Origin: Akkermansiaceae bacterium UBA5689
GTDB taxonomy: Bacteria; Verrucomicrobiota; Verrucomicrobiia; Verrucomicrobiales; Akkermansiaceae
Reading direction: 5' to 3'
Assembly: GCA_002420305.1 (NCBI GenBank)
Contig: DIHT01000172.1
Coordinates: 1 to 17,164 of the forward strand
Length of the DNA stretch: 17,164 nucleotides
Part shown: one piece after another, positions 16,175 through 17,164 of the stretch
Layout of the letters: each line of letters starts with the position of its first letter
Numbering within the stretch: position 1 is the stretch's first letter
Position numbers and translations under genes: made by a program
Notes under the pieces: model-generated
The model's database searches: none
What the model saw: only the letters and a program-made list of their open reading frames with translations
What the model was told of the DNA's origin: nothing

Positions 16175-17164
16175 ATGCGAATCACGCTCTGGGGTACGCG
16201 CGGTAGCTGTCCATCCGTAGGCTCTCCAGAGGAAATACGGGAGCATACGGAGAAAGTTTCGGAAGCCGCATTATCCTATATCAAAGAGCGAATTTTTAGT
16301 GAATCTGGCCTCATAGAGCTTCGTCACCTCTTTCGGGGTTCTACCGAGGAGATTGTTAGTCAAATTCCTGTAAGCTATCCCACGGTCTTTGGAGGTGAGA
16401 CGACCTGTATCGAGATTGAGACCTCTGAAGGAAACATAATTATTCTCGATTGTGGCAGTGGGCTACGTCGTTGCGCGCAAGAAATTTTACATAAGCGCAG
16501 AGGAAATGTTCTCAACGACATCTACCTCTTCGGAACGCATGGTCATCTTGACCATCGCAGTGGGATTCCCTTCGCTGAAATCTGCTTTGCAGATCCGCCA
16601 ATCAATATTCACGTGTTTGGCTGTTCCGGCTTCCTCGCCTCGCTTGATTCACGGTTTGGCGTCTTCTCGCACACGACGACAGAGAGCACCTATCTCGATG
16701 ATCCAGTGGACTACACTGCAATGACAGCTTCGTTCCAGGGAACCGAGCTCAGATTCGATAGTCGCAATGATGCGCCGCATCCAGACCAGGCATGGAACGT
16801 ACAGGATCTAAGTGAGCCCATCAAAATTGGATCTACAACAGTCCAAGGATTTAGGTCTTATCACGGCGCCACCGAATGCCTTGGCTACCGGATTGACCAT
16901 GGTGGGAAATCGTTCGTCTTCAGTACTGACCACGAGAAACTATCTCCCATTTGCCTCTCCAAAGCGAACCTAGGTGAGGACGAGCTAAACAAGAGTCTTC
17001 AGGCGGAAAAAGTGCTCCTAAGCATGTGTAGAGGAGTCGACCTTGCTTATTTCGACGGACAGTATCTACATGCAGAATACCTTGGGCAAAAAAGCCTCGG
17101 AGGAGGACCAGCCCTGTCTAGAGTCGGCTGGGGACATGGATGTATAGAGGACGTATTCGACCGA
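16175..17164 (+). CDS. Metallo-beta-lactamase-fold metal-dependent hydrolase (3' end missing)
   Basis: The frame is open from ATG 16175 to the last base (330 codons, no stop), so the C-terminus is off the window. It starts directly on the family's first strand, MRITLWGTRGS. Then come GGETTC (about 73-78), LDCGSGLR (about 91-98), the metal-binding THGHLDH (H122, H124, D126, H127), another likely ligand H230 in YHGATECLGY, and D252 in STDHE. A GWGH motif (H321) lies near the edge. This GTRGS...GG(N/E)TxC subgroup of MBL hydrolases includes phosphodiesterase-like enzymes and is often seen with cyclic-nucleotide-binding modules; the actual substrate is not known. About 60 extra, mostly helical residues (about 12-70) separate GTRGS from GGETTC, where relatives have a short loop. 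An in-frame GTG at 16157 is an alternative start. Neither start has a clear ribosome binding site. Confidence 0.88.
   Translation, partial: MRITLWGTRGSCPSVGSPEEIREHTEKVSEAALSYIKERIFSESGLIELRHLFRGSTEEIVSQIPVSYPTVFGGETTCIEIETSEGNIIILDCGSGLRRCAQEILHKRRGNVLNDIYLFGTHGHLDHRSGIPFAEICFADPPINIHVFGCSGFLASLDSRFGVFSHTTTESTYLDDPVDYTAMTASFQGTELRFDSRNDAPHPDQAWNVQDLSEPIKIGSTTVQGFRSYHGATECLGYRIDHGGKSFVFSTDHEKLSPICLSKANLGEDELNKSLQAEKVLLSMCRGVDLAYFDGQYLHAEYLGQKSLGGGPALSRVGWGHGCIEDVFDR

Noticed and set aside
16452..16724. A 90-codon + strand ORF near the right end
   Set aside because: It lies in another frame of the MBL-fold gene, whose frame holds HxHxDH and stays open for 330 codons.

Overview
The window looks like chromosomal DNA from a Verrucomicrobiota bacterium or a close relative. 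The main evidence is the 1999-residue protein on the right half. It carries a long array of GloVer (Gloeobacter/Verrucomicrobium, TIGR03803-type) repeats and ends in the calcium-loop tail (DxDxDG...NxxEY.xGTDP) plus a short beta domain common in secreted verrucomicrobial proteins. Two genes with predicted outer-membrane products indicate a diderm envelope. The assignment rests on protein style only; there is no rRNA or tRNA in the window.

Left part (1-1972, + strand): the 3' end of an NHLM/NHLP-type peptide-exporter ATPase, then a TolC/NodT-like outer-membrane lipoprotein. This looks like the right edge of a peptide (RiPP-type) secretion locus whose precursor and maturation genes would lie off the left edge. 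About 270 bases (1973-2241) with no recognisable gene or terminator follow.

Middle part (2242-9909, - strand): an apparent three-gene operon reading leftward. It encodes (i) a very large FecR + TPR + outer-membrane beta-barrel protein, (ii) a CHASE2 class III adenylate cyclase with intact catalytic residues, starting 6 bases after the first gene, and (iii) a membrane-anchored helical protein of unknown function, 21 bases further on. The operon closes with a good rho-independent terminator at 2871-2906. A separate small gene beyond it encodes a stand-alone cyclic-nucleotide-binding-fold protein without a DNA-binding domain. Together these suggest a trans-envelope sensor that makes cAMP, with a possible effector beside it. 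That wiring is inference.

Right part (9910-17164, + strand): a 186-base divergent intergenic region with operator-like inverted repeats, then the giant exported protein. Its order is signal segment, two PPC-like domains, about 14 propeller-type GloVer units, three fibronectin-III-like domains, two PEGA-like domains, a trypsin-like serine protease domain with an intact His/Asp/Ser triad, a third PEGA-like domain, and a calcium-loop tail. Last comes a metallo-beta-lactamase-fold hydrolase that runs off the right edge and is open through the final base.

No mobile element, CRISPR array or RNA gene was seen.
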